A DNA stretch of 64,000 bases from Lysinibacillus cavernae (lineage in GTDB: Bacteria; Bacillota; Bacilli; Bacillales_A; Planococcaceae), in assembly GCF_009724685.1 (NCBI RefSeq), contig NZ_WMEF01000009.1:145121-209120 (forward strand), in the 5' to 3' direction. The notes beneath the pieces are model-generated. The model saw nothing but the letters and a program-made list of their open reading frames with translations. It made no database searches and was not told the origin of the DNA. The position numbers and the translations under genes were made by a program. This document shows positions 10,706 through 18,638 of the stretch, in pieces (the stretch's first letter is position 1; each line of letters opens with the position of its first letter).

Positions 10706-10749
10706 AACCACCTTAAACGTGTAATTTCACCGTTTTAGGTGGTTCTTTT
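10706..10749 (+). terminator. Terminator after the MFS transporter gene
   Basis: AACCACCTTAAACG pairs with CGTTTTAGGTGGTT (14 bp, G-T and A-T variants allowed) across an 11-base loop, followed by CTTTTC. An att-like repeat copy starts a few bases downstream. Confidence 0.8.
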
Positions 10750-10751
10750 CG

Positions 10752-10790
10752 TTAACCGCACTTATTATTGATACGGTTCATGGATTTGCA
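10752..10790. repeat. att-like repeat copy A
   Basis: The arm AACCGCACTTA (10754-10764) is identical to the sequence just past the rlmH stop codon. The core at 10765-10779 matches CTTATGATACGGTTC at 12 of 15 positions. The right arm is decayed (TGGATTTGCATTT). It lies just past the 3' end of the DUF445 gene. Confidence 0.65.
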
Positions 10791-10817
10791 TTTAAATAAG
10801 GCCCTTACTAATTTATC

Positions 10818-12071
10818 CTATACAATAGTTTTCAAAATCGTTAAGATAATTCCTATGGCAAACCCACATATAGCTCCATTCACTCGTATCCATTGTAGAT
10901 CCTTACCAATGTTATTTTCCATCATATTGATAAGCGTTTCGTTATCCAATTTTTCCAAATTTTCTTTAACAAGTACTCCTATTTTTGAATGGTTCTTATC
11001 AATGTAGTATAAAATTTGCTTTTGAATCCAATTTTCGATACTTTCCATTTTTTTAGGCGTTTCTAGTATGCTATTTATAAAGTTTTGAATAAATGAAATC
11101 ACATACCTATCAATAAATTCTTCATCTTCGGCTAGAAGTATCAATTTTTTCTGAAGTTGTTTTAAAATCTCAGTAATTTGATCTACCGGACTCCAATTAT
11201 TTACTAGTGTATTCTTCCAATTGTTTATCTCAACCATTAATTCTTCCTTATCTTGCATGCCTTCTAACTCTTCACGAATACGAGAAAGGATCAAATGCCT
11301 ATATGGGTTATCATCTTTTTGTAAAAGAATAATTTTTTTAAGCATAAATGGTTGAAGCATATTCCCCAGCTTTTCTTCATTTATTAAATTGCGAAAAGAA
11401 CTAATTGCCACCTTTAAAAAGCCATCTGCCTCTGTATTATCAAGTAATTGTTTGGCCATTATTCCTATGTTTCGCTTTATCTCTTCTTTTGCCATCCACT
11501 TTTCCAATTCAATCAAGATATAGTCCAAAGCTTTTTCATCTAATTTTTTGTTTAGTGCTTGGTTAATTATAGATTGAAGAAATTTTTCTACTTTTAAAGT
11601 ATGAAGATATTCCTTTAACTCCATTTCAATAAACGGCGCTAGTTTTTCTAAATTTACAAAGCTGATTATCTCATTAAGAATGGGACTGATTCTTCTTTTC
11701 AAAGTTACTGAAGACAATTCTTTCTCAGCAATTTGTATGAGTTTATCTGCAAAACTAATTTGTTCGATTTTCTCTTTAATACTTTCTTTAGTCAGCCAAT
11801 CTTTTTCAAGCATGGATATAAGAGCTGTAATCATTCTATCTCGGTTTTTTGGAAGCAATGCAGTATGTGGAATTGGGATACCCAATGGATGACGAAAAAG
11901 AGCTGTAACAGCAAACCAATCTGCCAGTCCACCAACAAGTCCTGCCTCAAATCCACCTTGTAATAATCGCCCCACAAAAGTTTCTTGAAAAGGAATCGTT
12001 ATAAGAAAACCTGCACCCATAACTCCTAAAGAAATTTTCGCCAAATAATTTGATTTTTTTCCTTTATTCAT
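10818..12071 (-). CDS. DUF445 family membrane-associated protein
   Basis: 417 residues from the ATG at 12071, preceded by AAGAGG at 12 bases; a TTG at 12074 would give a 9-base spacing and is also possible. The N-terminus has a hydrophobic segment (about 10-35) and the DUF445 hallmark GGLADWFAVTALFRHP followed by GIPIPHTALLP. A long charged helical middle is followed by a C-terminal membrane segment (about 395-417). Bacillus YheB is in the same family; biochemical function is unknown. The protein is probably anchored at both ends with a large helical domain between. It lies alone between att-like copies A and B. Confidence 0.85.
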   Translation of the reverse strand: MNKGKKSNYLAKISLGVMGAGFLITIPFQETFVGRLLQGGFEAGLVGGLADWFAVTALFRHPLGIPIPHTALLPKNRDRMITALISMLEKDWLTKESIKEKIEQISFADKLIQIAEKELSSVTLKRRISPILNEIISFVNLEKLAPFIEMELKEYLHTLKVEKFLQSIINQALNKKLDEKALDYILIELEKWMAKEEIKRNIGIMAKQLLDNTEADGFLKVAISSFRNLINEEKLGNMLQPFMLKKIILLQKDDNPYRHLILSRIREELEGMQDKEELMVEINNWKNTLVNNWSPVDQITEILKQLQKKLILLAEDEEFIDRYVISFIQNFINSILETPKKMESIENWIQKQILYYIDKNHSKIGVLVKENLEKLDNETLINMMENNIGKDLQWIRVNGAICGFAIGIILTILKTIV

Positions 12072-12167
12072 CAATGTAACCAACCTCTTAAATTATTCTT
12101 TATATAGATTAGATTTAATCATATTTTAAATTTAGAGTTTACTTTTGTCGATTTTTTCCCCTTGTAA

Positions 12168-12225
12168 TAAAACCCTTATTTGCTTATGATACGGTTCTCC
12201 ATCACGTGGCCAAGCGTGGTTTTTA
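12168..12225. repeat. att-like repeat copy B
   Basis: The core CTTATGATACGGTTC at 12183-12197 is identical over 15 bases to the rlmH end. A left arm (AAAACCCTTATTTG) and a right arm (CCAAGCGTGGTTTTT) keep the AACC...GGTT inverted symmetry but have diverged. Confidence 0.7.
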
Positions 12226-12335
12226 TTTTATGAACATTTATTCAATAATTCCTAATAACATCGATGATGCTAAAATTTACTTGAATGGCACGGCACATAG
12301 GGGAATTTTTACTATTATCTTGAAATTTACTTTTA

Positions 12336-12962
12336 TTAAGCTTCTAATGTTTTATAAACCTTTTTGACTCTTTTTAATTGTGGTGCTGTTAGGTATTTTT
12401 CTCTTTTTCGTAACACGTTCAATAATTGCTCTTTATTTTTATCTGTTACGGCTAATAGCGTACTTTCCGAGTGCTGAGGAATTTCCTTTGGTCTGCACTT
12501 CTCAAGGTGATGGAGTAATATTGGAAAAATCACATCATTGTTTTCCTTACTGACAGCTGCTAGCTTCGCAAGAGTTAGGACACCTTTATCAATTGTAATA
12601 ACTGAACCAATTTTCATAGCACTTTTTAATATATTAAGATGAGCCATAATGGTTTCTGATGCTCCCTCGGCAATCGTTGCTAATGCCATCATTCCGCCCC
12701 AAACCAAACGATTATTAGGGCTTTTTAGCAACCCTATAAAAGTCAGGACATACTTACTTATGAGTTCTGGTTTAACTTGCCCAATTTCGTACGCTACTTT
12801 AATACAATCGTATTGAATCTTTTTATCTTTGCAAGTTAGATTTTCAATTATTTCTTCTATGCCCGTATAATTTTCTTCATTAACTAATTTATGTGCCAGC
12901 TCAATATTTGGCTCTTCATCGTTTCGACTTAGTTGAGAAGCTAACAGGTTCACAACTGACAT
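12336..12962 (-). CDS. HEAT/ARM-repeat-like helical protein, function unknown
   Basis: 208 residues, almost entirely predicted alpha-helix, with repeated helix pairs of the HEAT type (for example KIQYDCIKVAYEIGQVKPEL and RLVWGGMMALATIAEGASE). GAGGG lies 6 to 7 bases before the ATG. No catalytic motif, signal peptide or membrane segment is seen. HEAT-like scaffolds bind proteins or nucleic acids; some small bacterial ones bind DNA (AlkD-type), but the AlkD catalytic residues are not recognisable here. The gene shares a module with the LysM/3D gene on the opposite strand, between att-like copies B and E. Confidence 0.75.
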   Translation of the reverse strand: MSVVNLLASQLSRNDEEPNIELAHKLVNEENYTGIEEIIENLTCKDKKIQYDCIKVAYEIGQVKPELISKYVLTFIGLLKSPNNRLVWGGMMALATIAEGASETIMAHLNILKSAMKIGSVITIDKGVLTLAKLAAVSKENNDVIFPILLHHLEKCRPKEIPQHSESTLLAVTDKNKEQLLNVLRKREKYLTAPQLKRVKKVYKTLEA

Positions 12963-13193
12963 AATTATCCCTCATTTATCAAATTTATTTTATGTTTAAA
13001 AATTATCACATTTAGCCCTTAACAAATCAGGTATCTTCATCACGGAAATAGTATCATTTAATGTTAGCAATATTATTGCAATATAAATGCCATAGACGAA
13101 ATAAAATTAACACCTCCTTGTTCTTTTTCTCAGAAAAATCTATGTTACGATATTTTACATTAACAACTAAGAACACTCATGGAGGATTAATGA

Positions 13194-14282
13194 ATGCTAA
13201 AAAAAATAATTTCAATTGTACCAGTTGCAATGCTTTCGGCAACTTTAGGTGCTAATGTTCAAGCTGCAACGATTACCGTACAAAAAGGAGATACCCTTTG
13301 GGATTTATCCCATACACATAATACATCTGTGGAAAATATCAAAACGTTGAATCATATAACTACTAACCTTATTCATCCTGGCGATGTCCTTAGCATTGCA
13401 CAACAATATACCGTTAAGCAAGGTGATACTCTATGGGACATAGCCCTAAATCATCAAGTCACTGTTTCGCAAATTAAAGAATGGAACCAATTACATACGG
13501 ACCTCATTCATCCAGGTTTAAATTTATCAATCATTGATGGTACGAAAACGAGTACGGTTGGAACTGACACACCAATAAAGCCTGAAGCTCATGCAGCAAA
13601 AGAAACTACAACTTCAGTAACAAATAATACAACTGCAATAGAGAGTATTCCTGAAGAAACTGTTTCATCAACAAGTAAAACAGCTTTAAAGGATAGTGCA
13701 CCTGAAGCAACTGCTCCATCAACAAATAATACAGCTTCAAAGGAGAATGCATCTGAAGCAACTGCTCCATCAACAAGTAATACTACTTCAAAGGAGAATG
13801 CACCTGAAGCAACTGCTCCATCAACAAATAATACAGCTTCAAAGGAGAATGCATCTGAAGCAACTGCTCCATCAACAAGTAATACTACTTCAAAGGAGAA
13901 TGCACCTGAAGCAACTGCTCCATCAACAAATAATACAGCTTCAAAGGAGAATGCACCTGAAGCAACTGCTCCATCAACAAATAATACAGCTTCAAAGGAA
14001 CTTATAGTGGAAGCTTCAGCCTATACGGCTTCATGTGAGGGATGTTCCGGTGTTACTGCTACTGGAATTAATCTTAAAACAAACCCAAATGCGAAGGTCA
14101 TCTCAGTTGACCCAACTGTAATTCCACTGGGTAGTAAAGTTTATGTGGAAGGCTATGGTGAAGCAATCGCAGGGGATACTGGCGGTGCCATTAAAGGAAA
14201 TCGAATCGATGTCTTTTTCCCTTCTCAACAAGATGCAATTAATTTTGGCGTAAAACAATTAAAGATCACAATATTAGACTAA
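13194..14282 (+). CDS. Secreted LysM-LysM-3D domain cell-wall protein (YocH-like)
   Basis: 362 residues. A signal peptide (about 1-24, ending NVQA) is followed by two LysM peptidoglycan-binding modules (about 26-70 and 72-116, each with a KQGDTLWD-type start), a low-complexity Thr/Ala/Ser/Glu linker (about 120-265) built from a 17-residue repeat, and a C-terminal 3D domain (about 268-362) with the conserved Asp motifs SVDPTVIPLGSKVYV, AGDTGGAIKG and RIDVFF. The 3D domain is the lytic-transglycosylase-like fold of YocH and resuscitation factors. It is predicted to bind and remodel peptidoglycan outside the cell. YocH is a WalR target in B. subtilis, but I do not see a convincing WalR box here. 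GGAGGATTA precedes the ATG. Confidence 0.92.
   Translation: MLKKIISIVPVAMLSATLGANVQAATITVQKGDTLWDLSHTHNTSVENIKTLNHITTNLIHPGDVLSIAQQYTVKQGDTLWDIALNHQVTVSQIKEWNQLHTDLIHPGLNLSIIDGTKTSTVGTDTPIKPEAHAAKETTTSVTNNTTAIESIPEETVSSTSKTALKDSAPEATAPSTNNTASKENASEATAPSTSNTTSKENAPEATAPSTNNTASKENASEATAPSTSNTTSKENAPEATAPSTNNTASKENAPEATAPSTNNTASKELIVEASAYTASCEGCSGVTATGINLKTNPNAKVISVDPTVIPLGSKVYVEGYGEAIAGDTGGAIKGNRIDVFFPSQQDAINFGVKQLKITILD
13686..13991 (+). repeat. Six tandem 51-bp repeats inside the LysM/3D gene
   Basis: Six in-frame 51-bp units encode variants of SKENAPEATAPSTNNTA. Unit 1 is diverged. Units 2+3 and 4+5 form near-identical 102-bp pairs (13737-13838 and 13839-13940), alternating an ASE/SNTT version with an APE/NNTA version. 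This indicates recent duplication of a two-unit block. Confidence 0.95.
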
Positions 14283-14301
14283 CTTAACCAGCCTAATAAG
14301 C

Positions 14302-14330
14302 AAAAAAAGAACCAGATTAGGTTCTTTTTT
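14302..14330 (+). terminator. Terminator after the LysM/3D gene
   Basis: AAAAAAGAACC pairs with GGTTCTTTTTT around a 6-base loop; a classic intrinsic terminator. Confidence 0.9.
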
Positions 14331-14354
14331 GTTTTTATGCAGTCCTACAAAAAG

Positions 14355-14414
14355 GTTTGTTATCGTCTTGTTTATGGTAAGGTTCACCGTAATGGATTTA
14401 AGTGCGGTTTTTTC
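14355..14414. repeat. att-like repeat copy E
   Basis: The core at 14371-14385 (TTTATGGTAAGGTTC) matches the rlmH end at 12 of 15, extending into CACC as at rlmH. The right arm TAAGTGCGGTTTTT (14399-14412) is the exact 14-base inverse of the sequence flanking rlmH at 18963-18976. Confidence 0.65.
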
Positions 14415-14420
14415 GTCTAA

Positions 14421-14440
14421 CCTTTATAATAAAATAAAGG
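14421..14440. promoter_or_regulatory. Possible operator before the mntA/hepT pair
   Basis: CCTTTAT-6-ATAAAGG forms a perfect 7-bp inverted repeat that runs into the mntA ribosome site. It could serve for autoregulation or translation control; inference only. Confidence 0.35.
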
Positions 14441-14451
14441 ACGGTGATAGC

Positions 14452-14862
14452 ATGTTAAATCGAGAAGTTGAACAGCAGTTAATACAAACAATTAATGAAC
14501 AATTGAATCCTGCTTTCATTATTTTATTTGGCTCTTTTGCCAAAGGAACTGCTCGTCAAGATAGCGATATTGACCTTGCTTATTTTAGTGAGCAGCAGCT
14601 ATCATCCTATGAACGTTTTACGCTTGCTGGAGACTTAGCAATACTCTCTGGCCGCGAAGTAGACCTTGTCGATATTAAACAAATTGATACCGTTTTCACA
14701 GTGCAAATTTTTTCTGAAGGTGTGCCATTTTATATAAAAAATGAAAACGAATTTACGCGTCAAAAAATGCGCGCATATAGTATGTATGCTACCTTGAATG
14801 AGCAACGTGCTCCAATTATAAATGCAATAAAAGAAAGAGGAAGTGTATTTGGCGATGAATGA
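14452..14862 (+). CDS. mntA: MntA-type nucleotidyltransferase antitoxin
   Basis: 136 residues from the ATG at 14452, preceded by AAAGGACGG. The minimal nucleotidyltransferase motif GSX10DXD is intact (GSFAKGTARQDSDID), with a third acidic position in REVDLVD. In the MntA/HepT (type VII) systems the antitoxin transfers AMP groups from ATP to a Tyr of the HEPN toxin and inactivates it. The gene overlaps the downstream hepT gene by 8 bases, as usual for these pairs. Upstream in-frame codons back to 14329 run through the att-like repeat and have no ribosome site. Confidence 0.9.
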   Translation: MLNREVEQQLIQTINEQLNPAFIILFGSFAKGTARQDSDIDLAYFSEQQLSSYERFTLAGDLAILSGREVDLVDIKQIDTVFTVQIFSEGVPFYIKNENEFTRQKMRAYSMYATLNEQRAPIINAIKERGSVFGDE

Positions 14863-15268
14863 TGTCATTTTAAATAAAACGACAACGATTGAACGTTGTG
14901 TGAAGCGTATCCATGAGGTATATGAGGGTAATCCATACAATTTAAAGGATTTCACGAAGCAGGATAGCATCATTTTAAATATTCAACGAGCTTGCGAGGC
15001 GAGCATTGATTTAGCAATGCATATTGTCAGCGAACGTAAACTTGGCGTGCCAAAAGCTAGTCGTGAAGGGTTTAAACTATTGCAGGAAGCTGGCTTGATT
15101 GATGCTCCTTTAGCAAAAACCATGATGAATATGGTCGGTTTTCGTAACATTGCTGTACATGATTATCAGGCACTGGAGCTCGCTATTTTAGAAGCAATTT
15201 TAGAGAAGCATATTAATGATTTTAAGGAATTTACGAAGGTTATTTTTCAAGTAGACAATAATATATAA
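14855..15268 (+). CDS. hepT: HepT-type HEPN RNase toxin
   Basis: 137 residues from the ATG at 14855. The all-helical HEPN domain has the catalytic R-x4-H-x-Y motif as RNIAVHDY (about residues 103-110); Arg and His form the RNase site and the Tyr is the target of AMP addition by MntA. The ribosome site AGAGG lies 15 bases before this ATG. A TTG at 14849 (8 bases after it) or a GTG at 14843 could also start the protein. It is predicted to cleave RNA (tRNA in characterised members) when released from antitoxin control. The pair is a plausible stabiliser or anti-phage module of the surrounding cassette. Confidence 0.88.
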   Translation: MNDVILNKTTTIERCVKRIHEVYEGNPYNLKDFTKQDSIILNIQRACEASIDLAMHIVSERKLGVPKASREGFKLLQEAGLIDAPLAKTMMNMVGFRNIAVHDYQALELAILEAILEKHINDFKEFTKVIFQVDNNI

Positions 15269-15481
15269 TGGCTATCTTTCAAAGACGATATTATAGAAAC
15301 CGTTCTGCAATATTTTCATCTGACACTAGTGACGGAAATATGCCTGATGGATTTCCTCAAAGTCCATGTATCTCCCCCTTTTACCCAAACAACTAGCAAA
15401 CTGTTAAAGCGTTACGAGATTAAAAAAAAGACATATTCATTTTATCTGAATATGTCTAACTACTGATAAAAATCATACGAT
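15269..15481. other. Intergenic stretch after hepT
   Basis: About 210 bp with no gene that I can support. It contains only the 15429-15457 hairpin and leads into att-like copy C. Confidence 0.5.
15429..15457 (-). terminator. Terminator reading leftward
   Basis: An 11-bp perfect stem (AGACATATTCA/TGAATATGTCT) with a 7-base loop; on the minus strand it is followed by a run of eight T. It would stop transcripts from the fic remnant. Confidence 0.8.
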
Positions 15482-15540
15482 AAAACCTGACTTACTTATG
15501 ATATGGTTCTACATAACATGGATAAGTGCATTTTCACACG
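15480..15540. repeat. att-like repeat copy C
   Basis: The core at 15495-15509 (CTTATGATATGGTTC) matches rlmH at 14 of 15, and the preceding ACTTA is kept. The left arm is AAAACCTGACTTA and the right arm GATAAGTGCATTTT. The right arm runs into the last codons of the fic remnant. Confidence 0.7.
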
Positions 15541-15927
15541 GCACTCATAAATAAATCTAACGAAGCCTCAACTTCTTTCGCAACAAGCTCTACAAAGTCC
15601 CCATAATCATCTGTCGTATGTGCTTTGTCTAATGCATCGTAATACACCAATCGATTTTCTATTCGAAAAATAATGTGGATAGCCAAATTTCATTAACTCT
15701 AAATTTAATAACAATCTCGATGTACGACCATTTCCATCAATGAATGGGTGAATTCCAATAAAAATTGCATGTAACAACGCACCACGAACGATTGGGTGTA
15801 ATGCTTGTGCTTTCCTACCGTTCCAACTTATTAAAGCATTCATTTGCTCTTGAATTTTGAAAGGTGTGCGCATCCATTTTAACATGTCGATGAATCGTTT
15901 AAATGATTGTAGAAGTAAATCAGGGCT
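15534..15927 (-). pseudogene. Fic domain protein remnant (truncated and frameshifted)
   Basis: The Fic core HPFIDGNGRTSRLLLN is intact (about 15715-15765), preceded by helical sequence starting SFKRFIDMLKWMRTPF. The frame then shifts near 15670: after FGYPH the correct continuation (IIFRIENRLVYYDALDKA) is in another frame and runs to a stop at 15534-15536. At the 5' side an in-frame TAG lies immediately upstream near 15925, and no N-terminal half of Fic exists before the LysR gene. So the AMP-transferase fold is broken at both ends. The 3' end overlaps att-like copy C. Confidence 0.85.
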
Positions 15928-15933
15928 CTACTT

Positions 15934-16803
15934 CTAAAATCGTTCTATAACTCTTTTCATGAAACCTTCAGCTGCTTTACTCAAATATTTGTCGTTACGA
16001 TAGAAGATATCAAGTTCCCTCGTTGGTGCATTTTCAATGGGTATTGATCGAATACCTAGCGATTGGAAGTTTTCGATAAGTTGGCTAGGTTGAATAGTAG
16101 CACCAATGTCTTTTTGAACGAGTTGAAATAATGATGTAGCCGAGCCAGTTTCCATAACACTATTAATCGTTATTCCTTGTCTATCGCACCATTTATCGAT
16201 TAGGTCACGACCACATTTCCCTTGAGGATACATAACAAGTGGTATATCTACCAACTCTTCTGGTTTGACGCTCTTCCTCTGAGATAAGTCATGATTTTCA
16301 TTCACAAATAGACTGTACCTCTCCGTATAGAATGGAATACGCTCTAAATGAGAATTTGCTTCTACCTTTAAACCAATGCCAATATCAACTTCATTACCTA
16401 GCACTTTTGTTAAACTTTCTATTGTCGGAAATACTTGCACTTTCGTGTTGGGGAATTCCTTTCGAAAATCAATTAAAATCTCGGTTAAGCGATAATCAAG
16501 ATCCGAAGGCAGTATTGCGATGCGCAAATGTCCCTTGTTTAAATCTATCAAATCAGAGATAGCTTTCTTGGCATTTTCTAAATCCTGATGAACTTTTAGA
16601 GCATAGTGCTCAAGTAACTCACCAGCTTCCGTTTTCACTGTTTTTTTGCCAATTCGATCGAATAATGGTGCCCCTATTTCCCCCTCTAGAACACGTATCT
16701 GCTGACTTAACGTCGGTTGAGAAATCCCCAATTTAAAAGCAGCTTCAGAAAAATGTAACTCCTTACACAGCATAAGGAAATAATTTAATTGTCTAATCTC
16801 CAT
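15934..16803 (-). CDS. LysR-family transcriptional regulator
   Basis: 289 residues with an N-terminal winged helix-turn-helix (about 1-60; LHFSEAAFKLGISQPTLSQQ) and a periplasmic-binding-protein-like effector domain (about 90-289). Family length and start agree, and AGGAGAGA precedes the ATG. It is divergent from the nitroreductase gene, with 157 bp between, which contains a promoter overlapped by an ATAGT-5-ACTAT inverted repeat of LysR-box form. It most likely regulates that gene and itself. The effector is unknown. Confidence 0.93.
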   Translation of the reverse strand: MEIRQLNYFLMLCKELHFSEAAFKLGISQPTLSQQIRVLEGEIGAPLFDRIGKKTVKTEAGELLEHYALKVHQDLENAKKAISDLIDLNKGHLRIAILPSDLDYRLTEILIDFRKEFPNTKVQVFPTIESLTKVLGNEVDIGIGLKVEANSHLERIPFYTERYSLFVNENHDLSQRKSVKPEELVDIPLVMYPQGKCGRDLIDKWCDRQGITINSVMETGSATSLFQLVQKDIGATIQPSQLIENFQSLGIRSIPIENAPTRELDIFYRNDKYLSKAAEGFMKRVIERF

Positions 16804-16852
16804 ATCAATCTCTCCTTTTCTATAGCCAAAACCTATTGTTTGTATAGAAAAA

Positions 16853-16887
16853 ATAGTATTGAACTATTATATTTCAAATTTTACAAT
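16853..16887 (+). promoter_or_regulatory. Promoter of the nitroreductase gene with overlapping LysR-type box
   Basis: -35 TTGAAC (16859-16864), a 17-base spacer, and -10 TACAAT (16882-16887). The inverted repeat ATAGTATTGAACTAT (16853-16867) overlaps the -35. Confidence 0.7.
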
Positions 16888-16960
16888 GAACGTATTAAAA
16901 AGGAAAGGAACTTAGGTAGGATACTGTGGTGAAAAATTATTAAAAAAGGAGTTTACAAAT

Positions 16961-17560
16961 ATGAAGAACAAATATATTGAATTGATGGAAAAGAGGCGTT
17001 CAATTTACGCCCTAGGAAAAAATGTAGAACAGACAGAAGAGATACTTCAAGACATTATTATGGAGGCAATAAAGCATAGTCCAACTGCTTTTAACTCACA
17101 AACTTCACGAGCAGTGATTTTATTTAACGAACATCATGATAAATTATGGGACCTAGTCGAAGAACAGTTACGCTCAATTGTTCCAGCAGAAAACTTTGCC
17201 CGAACAGAAGAAAAAATAGAATCTTTCCGTGCAGGCTTCGCTTCCATTTTATTTTTTGAAGACCAAGACGTCATCCAACAGTATCAAAATCAATTCTCTC
17301 TATACGCAGAACAGTTCCCTATCTGGTCTGAACAAGCAACCGGAATTGCGCAGCACTCTGTATGGATGGCACTAGCACAAGAAAGACTAGGTGCTTCCCT
17401 TCAACACTACAATCCACTTATCGATCAAAATGTGAAAGACGAATGGGGAATTCCTGATAATTGGAAATTAACTGCACAAATGCCATTCGGAAGTATCGAA
17501 GCAGTGCCAAGTGAAAAAGAATTTTTGGCAAATGAAGAGCGCTTTAAAGTGTTTCGCTAA
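16961..17560 (+). CDS. Nitroreductase family protein (short, Frm2/Hbn1-like)
   Basis: 199 residues. The FMN-binding start MEKRRSIYALGKN and the SPTAFNSQTSRAVIL loop (about 40-56) are typical of nitroreductases. The C-terminal GIPDNWKLTAQMPFG with GSIEAVP closes the fold. Family members reduce nitro compounds or quinones with NAD(P)H as dimers. The short length and FNSQ loop resemble the Frm2/Hbn1 branch. The likely regulator is the divergent LysR protein; the EamA exporter gene follows on the same strand after a hairpin. Confidence 0.88.
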   Translation: MKNKYIELMEKRRSIYALGKNVEQTEEILQDIIMEAIKHSPTAFNSQTSRAVILFNEHHDKLWDLVEEQLRSIVPAENFARTEEKIESFRAGFASILFFEDQDVIQQYQNQFSLYAEQFPIWSEQATGIAQHSVWMALAQERLGASLQHYNPLIDQNVKDEWGIPDNWKLTAQMPFGSIEAVPSEKEFLANEERFKVFR

Positions 17561-17603
17561 TATATCTACTAAAGGGAAACTTTAATCCGTGGTAGTTTTT
17601 TAT

Positions 17604-17648
17604 CCCCCACCTAACTTTTTTGCCGACAGCTAAATTTTGAGGTGGGGG
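17604..17648. repeat. Inverted repeat between the nitroreductase and EamA genes
   Basis: CCCCCACCT (17604-17612) pairs with AGGTGGGGG (17640-17648) across a 27-base loop. No T run follows, so it is more likely an mRNA processing or attenuating hairpin than a plain terminator. Confidence 0.5.
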
Positions 17649-17693
17649 TGTTGCCCGATAATGCAGGATAAAAGGATTGGAGTCTTTGTAAAA

Positions 17694-18638
17694 ATGTCTA
17701 AAAAAACAAAAGCTTATTTCGCAGCAACCATGTATGCACTCATCATCGGTTTTTCATTTATGTTCGTAAAACTGAGCCTTGTTGCAACATCACCTCTTGA
17801 TACACTGGCACACCGCTTTTCTATAGCTTTTGTTATTGCTACTGCTATTATTGTCTTGAAAAAAATTCGCTTAAATGTAACAAAGAAGGACGTATGTAAG
17901 CTTCTTCCGTTAGCTTTAATTTATCCTACTTTGTTTTTCACATTTCAAACGTTCGGTCTAGTCTATGCTTCTTCTTCAGAAGCCGGTATTATTCTAGCTA
18001 CTGTACCAATTTTCACTCTGATTTTAGCATCAGTATATTTGAAAGAACATACAGTACCATTACAAAAGGCCTCGGTGTTATTATCAGTCTCAGGTGTCAT
18101 TTTCATTTTTGTTATGAATGGAGCAGATACAGGTTCACAAAATGTAAAAGGAATTTTCCTTATGTTACTGTCAGCCCTTACTGGTGCTTACAATACCGTT
18201 TTAGCACGTAAACTTGTGCAACATTACTCATTTTTTACGATAACTTACGTTATGACGCTCTTTGGCTTTATCTTTTTTAACATTGTAGCTATTGGAAACC
18301 ATATGATATCGAAAACGATGCATCAATTCATCGAACCGTTCTCAAGCGGAACGTTTATCATCGCTATTGTTTACCTTGGAGCACTTTCATCTTTAGGAAC
18401 TTCCTTTTTCTCCAATTATGCACTTTCGCAAATTGAAGCGTCAAAAATGAGTGTCTTTAATAATTTAGCTACATTAATTACGATTATTGCTGGCGTCCTT
18501 TTCTTAAACGAAACGATTCAATCCTATCATATTTTCGGTACAATCATTATTCTCCTAGGTGTTTTAGGATCAAACTATAACGCTAAGCAAAAAAGTGAAA
18601 GAGCCTATGCTATTCCTAGACAAGCAAATGAGGATTAA
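17694..18638 (+). CDS. EamA/DMT-superfamily transporter
   Basis: 314 residues from the ATG at 17694 (GGAG 11 bases upstream; an ATG at 17661 is an alternative). Ten hydrophobic helices form two EamA repeats (about 5-140 and 150-290), with the usual short charged ends. The family exports metabolites or drugs. It lies just downstream of the nitroreductase gene and may share its transcript, which would fit efflux of a toxic compound or its product. Substrate unknown. Confidence 0.9.
   Translation: MSKKTKAYFAATMYALIIGFSFMFVKLSLVATSPLDTLAHRFSIAFVIATAIIVLKKIRLNVTKKDVCKLLPLALIYPTLFFTFQTFGLVYASSSEAGIILATVPIFTLILASVYLKEHTVPLQKASVLLSVSGVIFIFVMNGADTGSQNVKGIFLMLLSALTGAYNTVLARKLVQHYSFFTITYVMTLFGFIFFNIVAIGNHMISKTMHQFIEPFSSGTFIIAIVYLGALSSLGTSFFSNYALSQIEASKMSVFNNLATLITIIAGVLFLNETIQSYHIFGTIIILLGVLGSNYNAKQKSERAYAIPRQANED

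Noticed and set aside
13686..13991. Possible CRISPR-like array
   Set aside because: Units are contiguous, in frame and encode a repeated linker; there are no spacers.
13696..14007. Second open frame over the tandem repeats
   Set aside because: A by-product of the 51-bp repeat read in another frame.
15268..15396. Small open frame of 42 codons after hepT
   Set aside because: No ribosome site, no family resemblance, and unusual composition.
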